From the NCBI RefSeq assembly GCF_900110655.1, contig NZ_FOEQ01000004.1:248001-312000 (forward strand): DNA of 64,000 bases. Direction: 5' to 3'. The DNA comes from Pseudomonas soli (lineage in GTDB: Bacteria > Pseudomonadota > Gammaproteobacteria > Pseudomonadales > Pseudomonadaceae). Below, piece by piece: positions 47,118 through 56,579 of this stretch. The notes under the pieces were generated by a model. That model did no database searches and was not told where the DNA came from. It saw nothing but the letters and a program-made list of their open reading frames with translations. The first letter of the stretch is position 1. Each line of letters opens with the position of its first letter. The translations under genes and the position numbers were made by a program.

Positions 47118-49502
47118 ATGTCCCTGAACCCTCTGATTCGCCCCTTGTCCACGCCTGTGCTGTTGCTTGCCCTGGGTTTGCCGGGGATGTCCTGGGCCGA
47201 TGACGCGCCACGGCGCAGCTACCAGATCCCGGCAGGCAGCCTGGCCGCTGCGCTGACTCGCTTTGCCGGCCAGGCCGGGGTCAACCTCTCGGTAGACCCG
47301 GCGCTGGTGGCCGGGCACGGCAGCAATGGGCTTGCCGGCGAGTACGCTGTCGAAGAGGGCTTCACGGCATTGCTGCGGGGCTCGGGCCTGCACCTGGTGC
47401 CCGCCGGGCAGGGCGGCTACACCCTGATGCGCCAGATAGCGCCGGGTGACGGCGCCCATGAGCTGCCCAGTACCACTATCAATGGCCAGGGCATCGGCTC
47501 GGCCAGTGATTCCTACGCGGGCGGCCAGGTGTCGCGGCGCGGCAGCCAGGGCCTGCTGGGCGAGCGAGACTACATGGACACGCCTTTCAACATCACCTCC
47601 TACACCAGCGAGCTGTTACAGAACCAGCAGGCGCGGACCCTGGCCGACGCGGTGGCCAACGACCCGTCCGTACGCACCACCAACCCGTCCGCCGGGCGCT
47701 TCGAGCAGTTCTCGGTGCGCGGCTTCAGCCTGTACAACAGTGATGTCGCCTACGGTGGCCTGTATGGGGTGCTGCCCACCTACTCCATCGACATGGAAAT
47801 GGTCGACCGCGTCGATATCCTCAAAGGGCCCGGTGCCTTGCTGGGCGGGCTGGCACCCAATGGCAGCGTTGGCGGAGGAGTCAACATAGAACCCAAGCGC
47901 GCGGGCGAGACGCCGCTGACCGAGTTCACCGCGCTGTATGCCTCGGCCGGTCAGGGGGGAGGGCATGTGGACATCGGCCGGCGTTTCGGCGAAGGGCAGC
48001 GTTTCGGCCTGCGTCTGAATGCGGTGCGTCAGGCCGGCGATACAGAATGGGAGCACCAGCGCCTGGAGCGCGAGGCCTCGGTGCTGGGCTTCGATGTGCG
48101 CGGCGAGCGCCTGCGCCTGTCGCTGGATGTCGGGCATCAGCAGCGCGATGTCGACGCGCCTATGGAGCGGGTTGGCCTGAATCCTGGGGTCAATGTGCCG
48201 CACGCCAAGGCCATCCACCACAACTTCGCCCAACCTTGGAGCTACTCGCGGGCCGAGGACACTTTCGGCGCGGTGCGCGGCGAATACGATGTCAGCGATA
48301 ACTGGATGGTCCATGGCGCGCTGGGGGCGCGCAAAGGTGACTACGACTTCCTGCGCCACGCGGTGCAGGTCACCAATGATGCCGGGCGCTTCAGCGTCAG
48401 CCCTCGGGCATTCCAGCGCGAGGAAAAAGTGATCACCGGTACTGTCGGGGTGCGGGGCTGGTTCGATACCGGCGCGGTCGGCCATACCCTGAACATCAGC
48501 CTCAATCGCTTCGACATGACCTTCGACAATAGCGGCGCGCGCTATGCCGCAGGTGTGAGCAATCTGTTCGACCCGGTGGCCCTGGCTGCGCCCGGCACTA
48601 CGACGGCGCTGGACAACCCGACCCACACCAAGACGCTGCTCTCCAGCCTGGCTCTGGCCGACACCCTGAGCCTGGCCGAAGACCGCGTGCTGCTCACCCT
48701 CGGCGCCCGGCTGCAGCGGGTCGAGGTCGACAGTTCCGAGCCTGGCGAGCCCGACCAGCGTTACGACGAACATGCCACCTCGCCGGCCCTGGGGCTGGTG
48801 TGGCGCAGCAGCGAGCGGTTGTCGCTGTATCTGAACTACATGGAGGGGCTGACCCAGGGCCAGGTGGCGCCGGAGACGGCGAACAACGCCGGCAAGGTGT
48901 TCGCGCCCTATCGCAGCAAGCAGGTGGAGGTGGGCGCCAAGTACGACGCCGGCAGCTTCAGCACCACCCTGAGCCTGTTCCGTATCGACAAGCCGGCCTA
49001 CTACACCGATGCGCAGGACAACCTGCGGGCCGATGGCGAGCAACGCAACCAAGGGCTAGAACTGAACTTGTTCGGCGAACCCCTGGCCGGCGTGCGCCTG
49101 CTCGGCGGGGCGATGCTGCTGGACGCCGAACAGACCCGCACCGCCGACGGGCGCAACGATGGCAACCGGGCCATCGGCGCGCCGATCGTCAACGCCAATC
49201 TGGGCGTGGAGTGGGACCTGCCGGCGGTGGCCGGGTTGACGCTCGGCGCCCGGGTGATCCACACCGGCAACCAATACCTGGATGCGGCCAACCAGCAGAA
49301 GATCGATGCCTGGCAGCGCTATGACCTGGGCGCGCGCTATGCGCTGAAACTGGGCGGCAAGGCGATCACCTTGCGCGCCAGCGTGGAAAATGTGCTCGAC
49401 AAGACGTACTGGGCTTCGGCGAACGTGCCGGAAGGCACCGCCACTGGCCTGACCTTGTCGACGCCACGCACCTGGCTGGTATCGGCGACGGTCGGGTTCT
49501 AA
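47118..49502 (+). CDS. TonB-dependent transducer/siderophore receptor with STN domain
   Basis: A 794-residue protein from ATG 47118. Signal peptide, then an STN/secretin signalling domain (residues about 30-95: IPAGSLAAALTRFAGQAGVNLSV and FTALLRGSGLHLV), then plug (VANDPSVRTTNPSAGRFEQFSVRGF, DRVDILKGPGALLGG) and a 22-strand barrel ending RTWLVSATVGF. The STN domain marks a FecA/FpvA-type receptor that signals to the FecR-like partner. It probably imports a ferric hydroxamate or other xenosiderophore; the ligand is not identifiable. Confidence 0.92.
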   Translation: MSLNPLIRPLSTPVLLLALGLPGMSWADDAPRRSYQIPAGSLAAALTRFAGQAGVNLSVDPALVAGHGSNGLAGEYAVEEGFTALLRGSGLHLVPAGQGGYTLMRQIAPGDGAHELPSTTINGQGIGSASDSYAGGQVSRRGSQGLLGERDYMDTPFNITSYTSELLQNQQARTLADAVANDPSVRTTNPSAGRFEQFSVRGFSLYNSDVAYGGLYGVLPTYSIDMEMVDRVDILKGPGALLGGLAPNGSVGGGVNIEPKRAGETPLTEFTALYASAGQGGGHVDIGRRFGEGQRFGLRLNAVRQAGDTEWEHQRLEREASVLGFDVRGERLRLSLDVGHQQRDVDAPMERVGLNPGVNVPHAKAIHHNFAQPWSYSRAEDTFGAVRGEYDVSDNWMVHGALGARKGDYDFLRHAVQVTNDAGRFSVSPRAFQREEKVITGTVGVRGWFDTGAVGHTLNISLNRFDMTFDNSGARYAAGVSNLFDPVALAAPGTTTALDNPTHTKTLLSSLALADTLSLAEDRVLLTLGARLQRVEVDSSEPGEPDQRYDEHATSPALGLVWRSSERLSLYLNYMEGLTQGQVAPETANNAGKVFAPYRSKQVEVGAKYDAGSFSTTLSLFRIDKPAYYTDAQDNLRADGEQRNQGLELNLFGEPLAGVRLLGGAMLLDAEQTRTADGRNDGNRAIGAPIVNANLGVEWDLPAVAGLTLGARVIHTGNQYLDAANQQKIDAWQRYDLGARYALKLGGKAITLRASVENVLDKTYWASANVPEGTATGLTLSTPRTWLVSATVGF

Positions 49503-49505
49503 TGT

Positions 49506-50117
49506 CTAGCGGGCCAGGGCCTGGTTCGGTTTGTAGAACAGGAAATGCGTGGTCTGGGCCGTCTTGCGATAGGCCTTGGCCCAGTCGGGGCGGACGCTGC
49601 GGTCATGGAAATACAGGGCGCCGCCGGTGGGGTCCTTGAGCTGCTGGTTGAGTGCCTTGCGGGCGATTTCCTTGGCCACCGCGTAGCGCTCCGCTTCTTC
49701 GACCTGGTCGGGGCGCCCGTCGCACCACCAGGAAAACTGGCAGCTCTTGCTCTCCACCCCCTGCTTGACCACCGCGCAGATGCTGTCGGGAAAGCCTTCG
49801 TGGCCGAGGCGATTGAGCACCACGCTGGCCACCGCGCTCATGTCCTCGGCGTCGGCGCCCTTGGCTTCCCAGTAGATGGTGCGGGCCAGGCAGGTGATGC
49901 TGTCGTCCATCGGCGCCTGGCCTGCCGGGTCGACGGCCTGGACTTCACCGGGGGTCAGGGTTTCCTGTTTTTTGGGAGGTGGGGCATCCTCGACCACCTT
50001 CTCCTCGAGCACCTGCGCCTTGTCTTCGGCAACCGCGGCCTGTTGGTTGTCGGCGGCGAGGAGGGGGCCTGCAAACAGGGTCAGGGACAGACCGAACAGC
50101 ATCCACGCAAGGCGCAT
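49506..50117 (-). CDS. Cell wall hydrolase, SleB/Hydrolase_2 family
   Basis: A 203-residue protein with a signal peptide (MRLAWMLFGLSLTLFAGPLLA), a Glu/Lys/Pro-rich linker, and a C-terminal SleB domain: ITCLARTIYWEAKGADAEDMSAVASVVLNR (catalytic Glu in YWEAKG) and SCQFSWWCDG. Family members cleave peptidoglycan (lytic transglycosylase type), so it should act in the periplasm. Convergent with the TonB receptor gene, three bases apart. Confidence 0.88.
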   Translation of the reverse strand: MRLAWMLFGLSLTLFAGPLLAADNQQAAVAEDKAQVLEEKVVEDAPPPKKQETLTPGEVQAVDPAGQAPMDDSITCLARTIYWEAKGADAEDMSAVASVVLNRLGHEGFPDSICAVVKQGVESKSCQFSWWCDGRPDQVEEAERYAVAKEIARKALNQQLKDPTGGALYFHDRSVRPDWAKAYRKTAQTTHFLFYKPNQALAR

Positions 50118-50163
50118 GATCGAGACTCCGCGAGAGGGCTGTCCACAGTCTAGCCGTTCGGGT

Positions 50164-51081
50164 TCAATTCAGTGTCAGGCTCAGCACCAGGGGCAGGGTC
50201 GCGGCGGCGGCGATGGTCTGCAGGGCGATGATGGTGGCCATCAACGGGGCGTTGCCGCCCATCTGCCGGGCCATCACATAGGACGACGAGGCGGTGGGCA
50301 GCGCCTGGAACAGCACCGCCACCACCGCGGCCTGGCCACTCAGCCCGAGCAACCGGCACAGGCCCCAGGTGGCCACCGGCATGACCAGGAACTTGAACAG
50401 CGACGCGGCCAGCACCGGTCTGAGCTGCTGCCCCAGCCGCGCCCCGCCGAGCGCCGCGCCCACGCACAGCAGGCCCAGCGGCAACGCTGCCTGGCCCAGG
50501 GCCTTGACCGTGGGCTCCAGGCCGGCCGGCAGGCCGAGGGCGGTTACCCGCAGCAACAGGCCAGCCGCGCAGCCGATGATCAACGGGTTGGCGAAGATCG
50601 CCTTGAGCACCGTGGTCGGTGAGCTGTGGCGTGCGCTGAAGCGGGCGAACACCAGTACGCAGAGCAGGTTGACCAGCGGCACGATGGCTGCGTTGGCCAC
50701 CGCCGCGAGGGCGATGCCGGCAGTGCCGTAGAGGCCGGAGGCCAGGGTCGCGCCGATATAGTTGTTGAAGCGCACGCCACCCTGGAACACCGAGGTAAAG
50801 TCGCCGCCGTCATGGCTGGCGACGCCTTGGTAGAGCACCAGCAGCAGGGCGCCGAGCAGGGTAGAGAGCATCAGCACGCCGACCATGCCCAGTACCGGCA
50901 CGCCGTCGAGGTTGGCGGTGGCCAGGCCGTGCAGGAACAACGACGGCAGCAGTACGTAATAGCTCAGGCGTTCGGCGCCGGGCCAGAAGGTTTCGGCGAG
51001 AAAGCCACGGACCCGCAGCCAGGTGCCCAGGGCGATGAGCAGGATGATCGGGACGAGCGTAGTGAGCAGCAGGTGGAGCAT
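50164..51081 (-). CDS. AEC-family transporter (auxin efflux carrier type)
   Basis: A 305-residue protein from ATG 51081 (MLHLLLTTLVPII). Ten hydrophobic helices; typical features are the N-terminal LGTWLRVRGFLAE, GGVRFNNYIGATLASGLYGTAG (conserved FNNYI) and the C-terminal LFQALPTASSSYVMARQMGGN. The carriers export or exchange organic acids such as malate or malonate. The neighbouring LysR gene may regulate it, though both are on the minus strand with a 130-base gap. Confidence 0.88.
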   Translation of the reverse strand: MLHLLLTTLVPIILLIALGTWLRVRGFLAETFWPGAERLSYYVLLPSLFLHGLATANLDGVPVLGMVGVLMLSTLLGALLLVLYQGVASHDGGDFTSVFQGGVRFNNYIGATLASGLYGTAGIALAAVANAAIVPLVNLLCVLVFARFSARHSSPTTVLKAIFANPLIIGCAAGLLLRVTALGLPAGLEPTVKALGQAALPLGLLCVGAALGGARLGQQLRPVLAASLFKFLVMPVATWGLCRLLGLSGQAAVVAVLFQALPTASSSYVMARQMGGNAPLMATIIALQTIAAAATLPLVLSLTLN

Positions 51082-51214
51082 GGCGGGTGGTCCGTGGCCG
51101 GGTACGGGCACAGACTAGCGGAGTTGAGTGAGCAGAAAAAACGGTGTTTTTCTTGAGTGACCGTTGAGAAAAAATGCATTGTTCATGACAGCTGCGCGGC
51201 GCTTTCGCCAGCGT

Positions 51215-52078
51215 TCATGCCTCGAGTGCGGTCTTCAATACCGCACTCAGGTGTCGCCGCTGGCTCTTTTCATGTTCCAGCAGCACCATGCGCCGGGTCA
51301 GTTGCGGTTCACCGAAGGGCAGCACGGTGGCGGCTGGCAGCCGTTCGAGGTCGTCGTCGCTCATGGGGATCACCGCCACCCCGAGCCCCATGGCCGCCAT
51401 TCGCGCCAGGGCCTCCTGGCTGTCCAGCTCCATCTGCTCGTTGACCTGCAGGCGCTGACGACGCAGTTCCTGTTCGATCTGGCGGCCGGCCCAGGCGCGT
51501 TTGTCGAAGCGCAGGAACGGCTGGCTGGCGAGCAGCGCCGACAGGCTCTGGCCCGCCAGATCCGGGCTGGCGATGGCCCAGAAGCGGTCCTCGAACAGCG
51601 GCGTGTACTGCAGGCTTTGCGGGTAGGGGCTGACCGGTTCGGTGGTGATTGCCGCGTCCAGCTCGCCATCTTCGACCCGCCGGGCGAGTTCCGCAGACAT
51701 GCCCGACACCACGCTGACATGCAGCTCGGGGTGGTGAGCCTTGATCCACACCAGAGCCCTGGGCAGGCGCCGGGCGAGCACGGTGTGGATCGCCCCGATA
51801 CGCAGGCGACCGCGCAGGCTCGGGCCGCTGGCCAGGGTGTCGGCCAGTTCGTCGTAGGCAGCCAAGATGCCTTCGGCGCGGGCCACCGCCAGCTGCCCGG
51901 CCTCGGTCAGCATTACCTGGCGGCGGCTGCGGTCGAACAGGGCGACCTGCAATTCGTCTTCCAGGGTCTTGATGTGCAGGCTCACCGCCGAGGGCGTCAG
52001 GCTGAGCAGGTCGGCGGCGCGGGCGAAGGTGCCATGGCGGGCGATGGTGACCAGGGTGCGCAGGGCTTTGAGGGACAC
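51215..52078 (-). CDS. LysR-family transcriptional regulator
   Basis: GTG 52078 (VSLKALRTLVTIARHG) gives 287 residues; the frame is open to 53062, but that extension overlaps the ABC permease gene and has unlikely composition. The N-terminal HTH is LVTIARHGTFARAADLLSLTPSAVSLHIKTLEDEL, followed by a LysR substrate-binding domain (RLRIGAIHTVLARRLPRALVWI and MGLGVAVIPMSDDDL). It lies downstream of the ABC permease on the same strand and may regulate the transporter or the AEC carrier gene. Confidence 0.88.
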   Translation of the reverse strand: MSLKALRTLVTIARHGTFARAADLLSLTPSAVSLHIKTLEDELQVALFDRSRRQVMLTEAGQLAVARAEGILAAYDELADTLASGPSLRGRLRIGAIHTVLARRLPRALVWIKAHHPELHVSVVSGMSAELARRVEDGELDAAITTEPVSPYPQSLQYTPLFEDRFWAIASPDLAGQSLSALLASQPFLRFDKRAWAGRQIEQELRRQRLQVNEQMELDSQEALARMAAMGLGVAVIPMSDDDLERLPAATVLPFGEPQLTRRMVLLEHEKSQRRHLSAVLKTALEA

Positions 52079-52146
52079 GCGGGGCTCCGGTTCTTGACGT
52101 GGCAGGCTCACCTTGTCGAGGGCGCTACGATACGCGAATGCGCGCC

Positions 52147-52995
52147 TCAACGCCCGGGGCGTCCGTATGCCTGGCTGATGCGGTCGATCACCATGGCCAG
52201 CGCGACGATCGCCAGGCCCGCCTCGACGCCCTGGCCAACGTTCAGGGTCTGGATACCGGCCAGCACGTCCTCGCCCAGCCCGCGGGCGCCGATCATCGAA
52301 GCTACCACCACCATCGACAGGGCCATCATCACCGACTGGTTGAGCCCGGCCATGATGCTCGGCAGGGCCAGCGGCAGGGCGATGCGCCGCAGCCGTTGCC
52401 AGCGGCTGGCGCCCAGGCCATGGGCGGCCTGCAGCAGCGACGGGTCGATCTGCGCCAGGCCCAGTTCGGTCAGGCGCACCAGCGGCGGCAGGGCGTAGAT
52501 CAGCGTGGCGAACACCGCCGGCACCTTGCCCAGGCCGAACAGCATCAGCACCGGAATCAGGTAGACGAAGGCCGGCAGGGTCTGCATCACGTCGAGGACC
52601 GGCAGGATCAGGCGCCGGGCCAGCGGGCGGGTGGCCAGCAGGATGCCCAGCGGCACCCCGATCAGTACGCACAGGCCGGTGCTGACCAGCACCAGGGCGA
52701 GGGTCTGCAGTAGCTTGTCCCACAGCCCGAGCATGCCGATCAGCGCCAGCAGCAGTGGCAGCATCAACGCCCGGGCCAGGCTGCGGCTGGCATGCCAGGC
52801 CAGCAGGCCGACCAGCACCAGCAGCAGCCACCAGGGCAGCAGCCGCAGCAGGTTTTCCAGGCCTAGCAGCAGTTGCAGCAACTGGTCGGAGACGGTGCGC
52901 AGATGATCGCCATAGTGCAGTACCAACCAGTCGACCAGACGGTTGACCCAGGCGGCGAAAGAGAATTGCAGGGCTTCGGGAAAACCACCGCTCAC
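52147..52995 (-). CDS. ABC transporter permease, glycine betaine/choline (ProW/OpuAB) type
   Basis: GTG 52995 overlaps the binding-protein stop (GTGA), giving 282 residues. After an N-terminal amphipathic part and two helices, the BPD_transp_1 domain has GVPLGILLATRPLARRLILPVLDVMQTLPAFVYLIPVLMLFG (residues about 110-150) and the EAA-like loop AAHGLGASRWQRLRRIALPLALPSIMAG. It is the membrane channel of a compatible-solute or quaternary amine importer. No ATP-binding subunit gene is present on either side, which is unusual. Confidence 0.88.
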   Translation of the reverse strand: MSGGFPEALQFSFAAWVNRLVDWLVLHYGDHLRTVSDQLLQLLLGLENLLRLLPWWLLLVLVGLLAWHASRSLARALMLPLLLALIGMLGLWDKLLQTLALVLVSTGLCVLIGVPLGILLATRPLARRLILPVLDVMQTLPAFVYLIPVLMLFGLGKVPAVFATLIYALPPLVRLTELGLAQIDPSLLQAAHGLGASRWQRLRRIALPLALPSIMAGLNQSVMMALSMVVVASMIGARGLGEDVLAGIQTLNVGQGVEAGLAIVALAMVIDRISQAYGRPGR

Positions 52996-54002
52996 AGGCC
53001 GGCCTCGACCTTGGCGGCGTGTTCGGCGGGCAGCCAGGCCTTCCACACCGCAGGGTTGTCACGCAGGAAGGCGATCGCCGCGTCGCGGGGTTTCTGCCGG
53101 GTTTCGCTCATGCGGGCGAGTGCCTTGTTCAGGGTGTCGATGGGCAGGTCGACCTTCTCGAACACGGCGACCAGTTCCGGGTGGGCGTCACGAAACGCCT
53201 TGGACACACCGATGGAGAGCTTGGCCGGCAGCGATTGGCTGCCTTTGGGAGCAGGATTGGCGGGATCTGTGAGGGTGGCCCAGGCGGCTGCATCGAACGG
53301 AGGTTCTTCGAGGCGTACCAGGTCGTAGCGGCCCATCAGCGGAGTAGGGCTCCAGTAGTAGAACAGCACGGGCTTGCCGAGCTTGATCTTGGCGGCGATC
53401 TCGGCGTCGAGCGCCGCGCCGGTGCCGCTGCGGAAGTTGTTGTACAGCCTGTCCAGGCCATAGGCCTTGAGTTTCTGGCTGTTGACGGTCTCGGAAGTCC
53501 AGCCGCTGGGGCTGTTGAGGAAGCGGCCCTTGTCGGGCGCCTCGGGGTCTTTGAATACCTGGGGGTAGCGCTTGAGGTCGTCGACGCTGCGCAGGTCCGG
53601 CGCTAGCGGTTCGAGGTTGCGTGCCGGGTCGCCCTTGATGACGTAGGCCGGTACCCACCAGCCTTCCTGCGCGTTCTTTACCGTGTCGCCCAGGGCGAAC
53701 ACCTGGCCGGCCTGCTCGGCCTTGACCCAGGCGGGGCTGCGCCCGGCCCATTCCTCGGCGATCACTTGCAGGTCGTTGCGCGCCAGGGCCACTTCCATGC
53801 TCACGGTGCTGCCGGGCAGGGTGTCGGTGGGGTAGCCGTAGCCACGTTCGACGATCAGGCGCAGGATCTCGGTGGTCAGTGCACCGCTTTCCCAGCCGAT
53901 GGCGCCGAAGTGGATGGGTTGCTCGGCCGCAGCGGCGGAGTCGGTGCTGGCCAGGCCGAAGGCAAGGAGCAGGCTGGCCAGCAGGGTAGGAACTTTCTTC
54001 AT
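52992..54002 (-). CDS. Glycine betaine/choline-type ABC substrate-binding protein
   Basis: A 336-residue periplasmic protein with a signal peptide (MKKVPTLLASLLLAFGLAST then DSAAAAEQ). OpuAC-family features: FGAIGWESGALTTEILRLIVERGYGY, several Trp in positions able to form the aromatic cage (EEWAGRSPAW, GWWVPAY, SGWTSE, YYWSPTPLMGRYDLVRL). It probably binds a quaternary ammonium compound or a similar cation. Co-transcribed with the permease and followed by a large hairpin near 54104. Confidence 0.88.
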   Translation of the reverse strand: MKKVPTLLASLLLAFGLASTDSAAAAEQPIHFGAIGWESGALTTEILRLIVERGYGYPTDTLPGSTVSMEVALARNDLQVIAEEWAGRSPAWVKAEQAGQVFALGDTVKNAQEGWWVPAYVIKGDPARNLEPLAPDLRSVDDLKRYPQVFKDPEAPDKGRFLNSPSGWTSETVNSQKLKAYGLDRLYNNFRSGTGAALDAEIAAKIKLGKPVLFYYWSPTPLMGRYDLVRLEEPPFDAAAWATLTDPANPAPKGSQSLPAKLSIGVSKAFRDAHPELVAVFEKVDLPIDTLNKALARMSETRQKPRDAAIAFLRDNPAVWKAWLPAEHAAKVEAGL

Positions 54003-54103
54003 CGGGGCCTCGTCGGTGCCGGTCCGTGGGTTCCGGCAAGAGTGTAGACGACGAGGTTTTTCAGCTATGGGCGATGGGCTGCGGGGTGTGGCGATAGCTT
54101 TGT

Positions 54104-54155
54104 AGTGCCTGTCAAATCGAGCGCCGCCCGCGCGGCGTTCGGTCTGACAGGCACT
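54104..54155. terminator. Long hairpin between the chemoreceptor and binding-protein genes
   Basis: AGTGCCTGTCA (54104-54114) and TGACAGGCACT (54145-54155) are perfect complements enclosing a second stem CGCCGC/GCGGCG. It lies just after the chemoreceptor stop on the minus strand. No long T tract follows, so terminator function is likely but unproven. Confidence 0.5.
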
Positions 54156-54169
54156 GCAACTCTAAAGGC

Positions 54170-56317
54170 TTAAACGCGGAACTGATCCATCAACCCCTGC
54201 TGCTGGTTGGCCAGGCTGTTGAGCGATTGGCTGACCCGCGCCGATTCGTTGGCCTGGCCGCTCAGCGACTCGGTCACGTCACGGATGGTGGCGACGTTGC
54301 TGTTGATCTCCTCGGCCACCGCGCTCTGTTCCTCGGCGGCGCTGGCGATCTGCAGGTTCATGTCGGTGATCACGGTCACCGCCTGGCCGATGCGCTGCAG
54401 CGCGGTAACGGCCTGGCCGACCTGTTCAACACCGCCCTGGGCCTGGCGATGGCTGCTGTCCATGGCGCCCACCACTTCCTGGGTGCCGGCCTGCAGGGCC
54501 TCGATCACCTGGCGGGTTTCCTCTACCGACTCCTGGGTGCGGCGCGCCAGGTTGCGCACTTCGTCGGCGACCACGGCGAAACCGCGGCCAGCCTCGCCGG
54601 CGCGGGCCGCTTCGATCGCGGCGTTGAGCGCCAACAGGTTGGTCTGCTCGGCGATCGAGCGGATTACCTCGAGCACCGAACCGATCTTCTCGCTGTTGCG
54701 TGCCAGGCCCTCGACCTGGGCCATGGCGCCGCTCATGTCGGCGGCCAGGGTGTCGATGCTGGTGGTGGTGCGGTCGATCACCGCCAGGCCTTCGCGGGTG
54801 GCCTGGTCGGCTTCACGCGCGGCCTGGGCGGCCTGGGCGGCGCTGCGGGCGACATCCTGGGCGGTGGCGCTCATCTCGTGGGAGGCGGTGGCCACCTGGT
54901 CGACCTGGCGGTATTGCTGCTCCATGCCGGCGCTGGTTTCGGCGGCGATGGCCGCGGACTGGTCGGCGGTGCCGCGCGCGGCCTGGACCGAGCGCTTGAC
55001 CTCGGCGATGGTCGGCTGCAGCTTGTCGAGGAAGCGGTTGAACCAGCCGGCCAGCTCGCCAAGCTCGTCCTGCTTGTCGTATTGCAGGCGGCGGGTCAGG
55101 TCGCCCTCGCCGCTGGCGATGTCCTTGAGCATGGCTGCCACGCCAAGAATCGGCCGGGTCACGCCGCGGGCCATCAGCCACACCAGCAGCAGGCCGGTGA
55201 TGGCGGCGGCCAGGCCCAGGCCCAGTTCGAGCAGGGTGCCGCTGGTGTTGAGGGCGTCGAGTTCAACCTTGAGCGCCTCGGCCGGCCCGGTCAGGGCACT
55301 TTCCGGCACGTCCAGCAGCACGCCCCAGGGCTTGCCGCCAGGGATCGGCTCGAACGCAGCCAGCACTTTCAGGCGCTGCTGATCGTGGAGGATCTGCAGT
55401 TTGCCTTCGGCGAGCTTGCGCACCAGTTCCGCGCCCTGGGTCCGGTCGACCTGATCGAAGCGCTGGGCCAGCTTGCCGGCATCGGCGCTGTAGCCGGCCA
55501 GCAGGCCCACGGGGCTGAGGATGCCGACCGTGGTCTGGCCCTCGTAGAGGCTGCGGCTGGCGGTCTGGCTCAACGCCTGCAGGCTATTGAGGTTGATGTC
55601 GATGGACAGGGTGGCGATGACCTTGTCGCCGGCCTTGAGCGGGAAGACGATGCTGGTCATCAGCACGCGCTGGCCGTCGATGTCATAGAAGTACGGCTCG
55701 ACCACGCACACGGTGCCGGTACTGCGCGGGCACACCCACCAGGTGTTGGCCGGCTGGCCACTGGGGCCGATCTCGGTGTTGGCCATGTCGTGCTCGGGCA
55801 GCGCCATCGAGGTCAGCTGGCCGACCCGCGGCTGCGACCAGTACAGGGCGAAGCGCCCGGTCTCGTTGCTGCCCAGTTCGCCCTGGCCGGCGAACAGCTT
55901 GTCCTTGCCATCCAGCGCGCCCGGTTCGAACACCAGCGACAGGCCGAGCAGGTCGGGGTTGGCCTGCAGCGCGGCACGCACCTGGGCGGTCATGTCCTGG
56001 CGCAGGTCGTAGGCGTCGAGGAAGCGTTTCTCGGCCTGTTCACGCAGGAACAGCACCTGACGGGCGAAACCGGCGCCGTACTGGTAGGCGTCCATGAACT
56101 GACGGCGGATGTTCAGGGCCTGGACCTCGCCCTGGGACTCGATGCGCGACTGCGCCGAGTCGGAGAGCATGCGCATGCTGCTGGCTTTGACCAGGTCCGA
56201 ACTGTGGTCCATGCGGTACAGCGAAAGGCCGACGAGGAGGGTGACGATGGCCGCCAGGCACAGGCCCGCCAGCAGGGTGATCTTCCATTGGATGGAGAGT
56301 TGTCGCAGCAAAGGCAT
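54170..56317 (-). CDS. Methyl-accepting chemotaxis protein with a large periplasmic (dCACHE-like) sensor
   Basis: A 715-residue protein: TM1 (about 13-33), a periplasmic domain of about 320 residues with CACHE-like [12 protein letters not shown] and [21 protein letters not shown]2 (about 363-385), HAMP ([25 protein letters not shown]), and the long signalling domain. The kinase-activating hairpin tip is [38 protein letters not shown] (residues about 560-598). It steers flagellar motility. The ligand is unknown; organic acids or amino acids are usual for this architecture. Monocistronic. Confidence 0.9.
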   Translation of the reverse strand: MPLLRQLSIQWKITLLAGLCLAAIVTLLVGLSLYRMDHSSDLVKASSMRMLSDSAQSRIESQGEVQALNIRRQFMDAYQYGAGFARQVLFLREQAEKRFLDAYDLRQDMTAQVRAALQANPDLLGLSLVFEPGALDGKDKLFAGQGELGSNETGRFALYWSQPRVGQLTSMALPEHDMANTEIGPSGQPANTWWVCPRSTGTVCVVEPYFYDIDGQRVLMTSIVFPLKAGDKVIATLSIDINLNSLQALSQTASRSLYEGQTTVGILSPVGLLAGYSADAGKLAQRFDQVDRTQGAELVRKLAEGKLQILHDQQRLKVLAAFEPIPGGKPWGVLLDVPESALTGPAEALKVELDALNTSGTLLELGLGLAAAITGLLLVWLMARGVTRPILGVAAMLKDIASGEGDLTRRLQYDKQDELGELAGWFNRFLDKLQPTIAEVKRSVQAARGTADQSAAIAAETSAGMEQQYRQVDQVATASHEMSATAQDVARSAAQAAQAAREADQATREGLAVIDRTTTSIDTLAADMSGAMAQVEGLARNSEKIGSVLEVIRSIAEQTNLLALNAAIEAARAGEAGRGFAVVADEVRNLARRTQESVEETRQVIEALQAGTQEVVGAMDSSHRQAQGGVEQVGQAVTALQRIGQAVTVITDMNLQIASAAEEQSAVAEEINSNVATIRDVTESLSGQANESARVSQSLNSLANQQQGLMDQFRV

Positions 56318-56579
56318 GGGGAAAATCCCTTGTAATAGGTTTGATGCTGCCGACTGTGTCGGCGTGCTCGGATTTTTCTTTATTCAAACGTTCAATTAAA
56401 CCCTGCGACTTTCGTCTATTTCCTACATAGGGCCGCGGCGCAGACGCTTTTGACTTCTGCCGGTCTGTGCTTCAGAGTGTGCGCCCTTCATAACAACATC
56501 CCCTGGTCCGGCCACTGCCTGCGCGCAGTCTGTCGCCGGAATACCCGCTTTTTGTCTGTCGTAACGAGGTTTGCACACC

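Noticed and set aside
52079..53062. N-terminal extension of the LysR frame
   Set aside because: It overlaps the whole ABC permease gene and is Arg/Pro/Ala-rich; the LysR domain begins exactly at GTG 52078.
54227..56335. 702-codon plus-strand frame opposite the chemoreceptor
   Set aside because: Shadow frame with low-complexity Gly/Ala/His composition.
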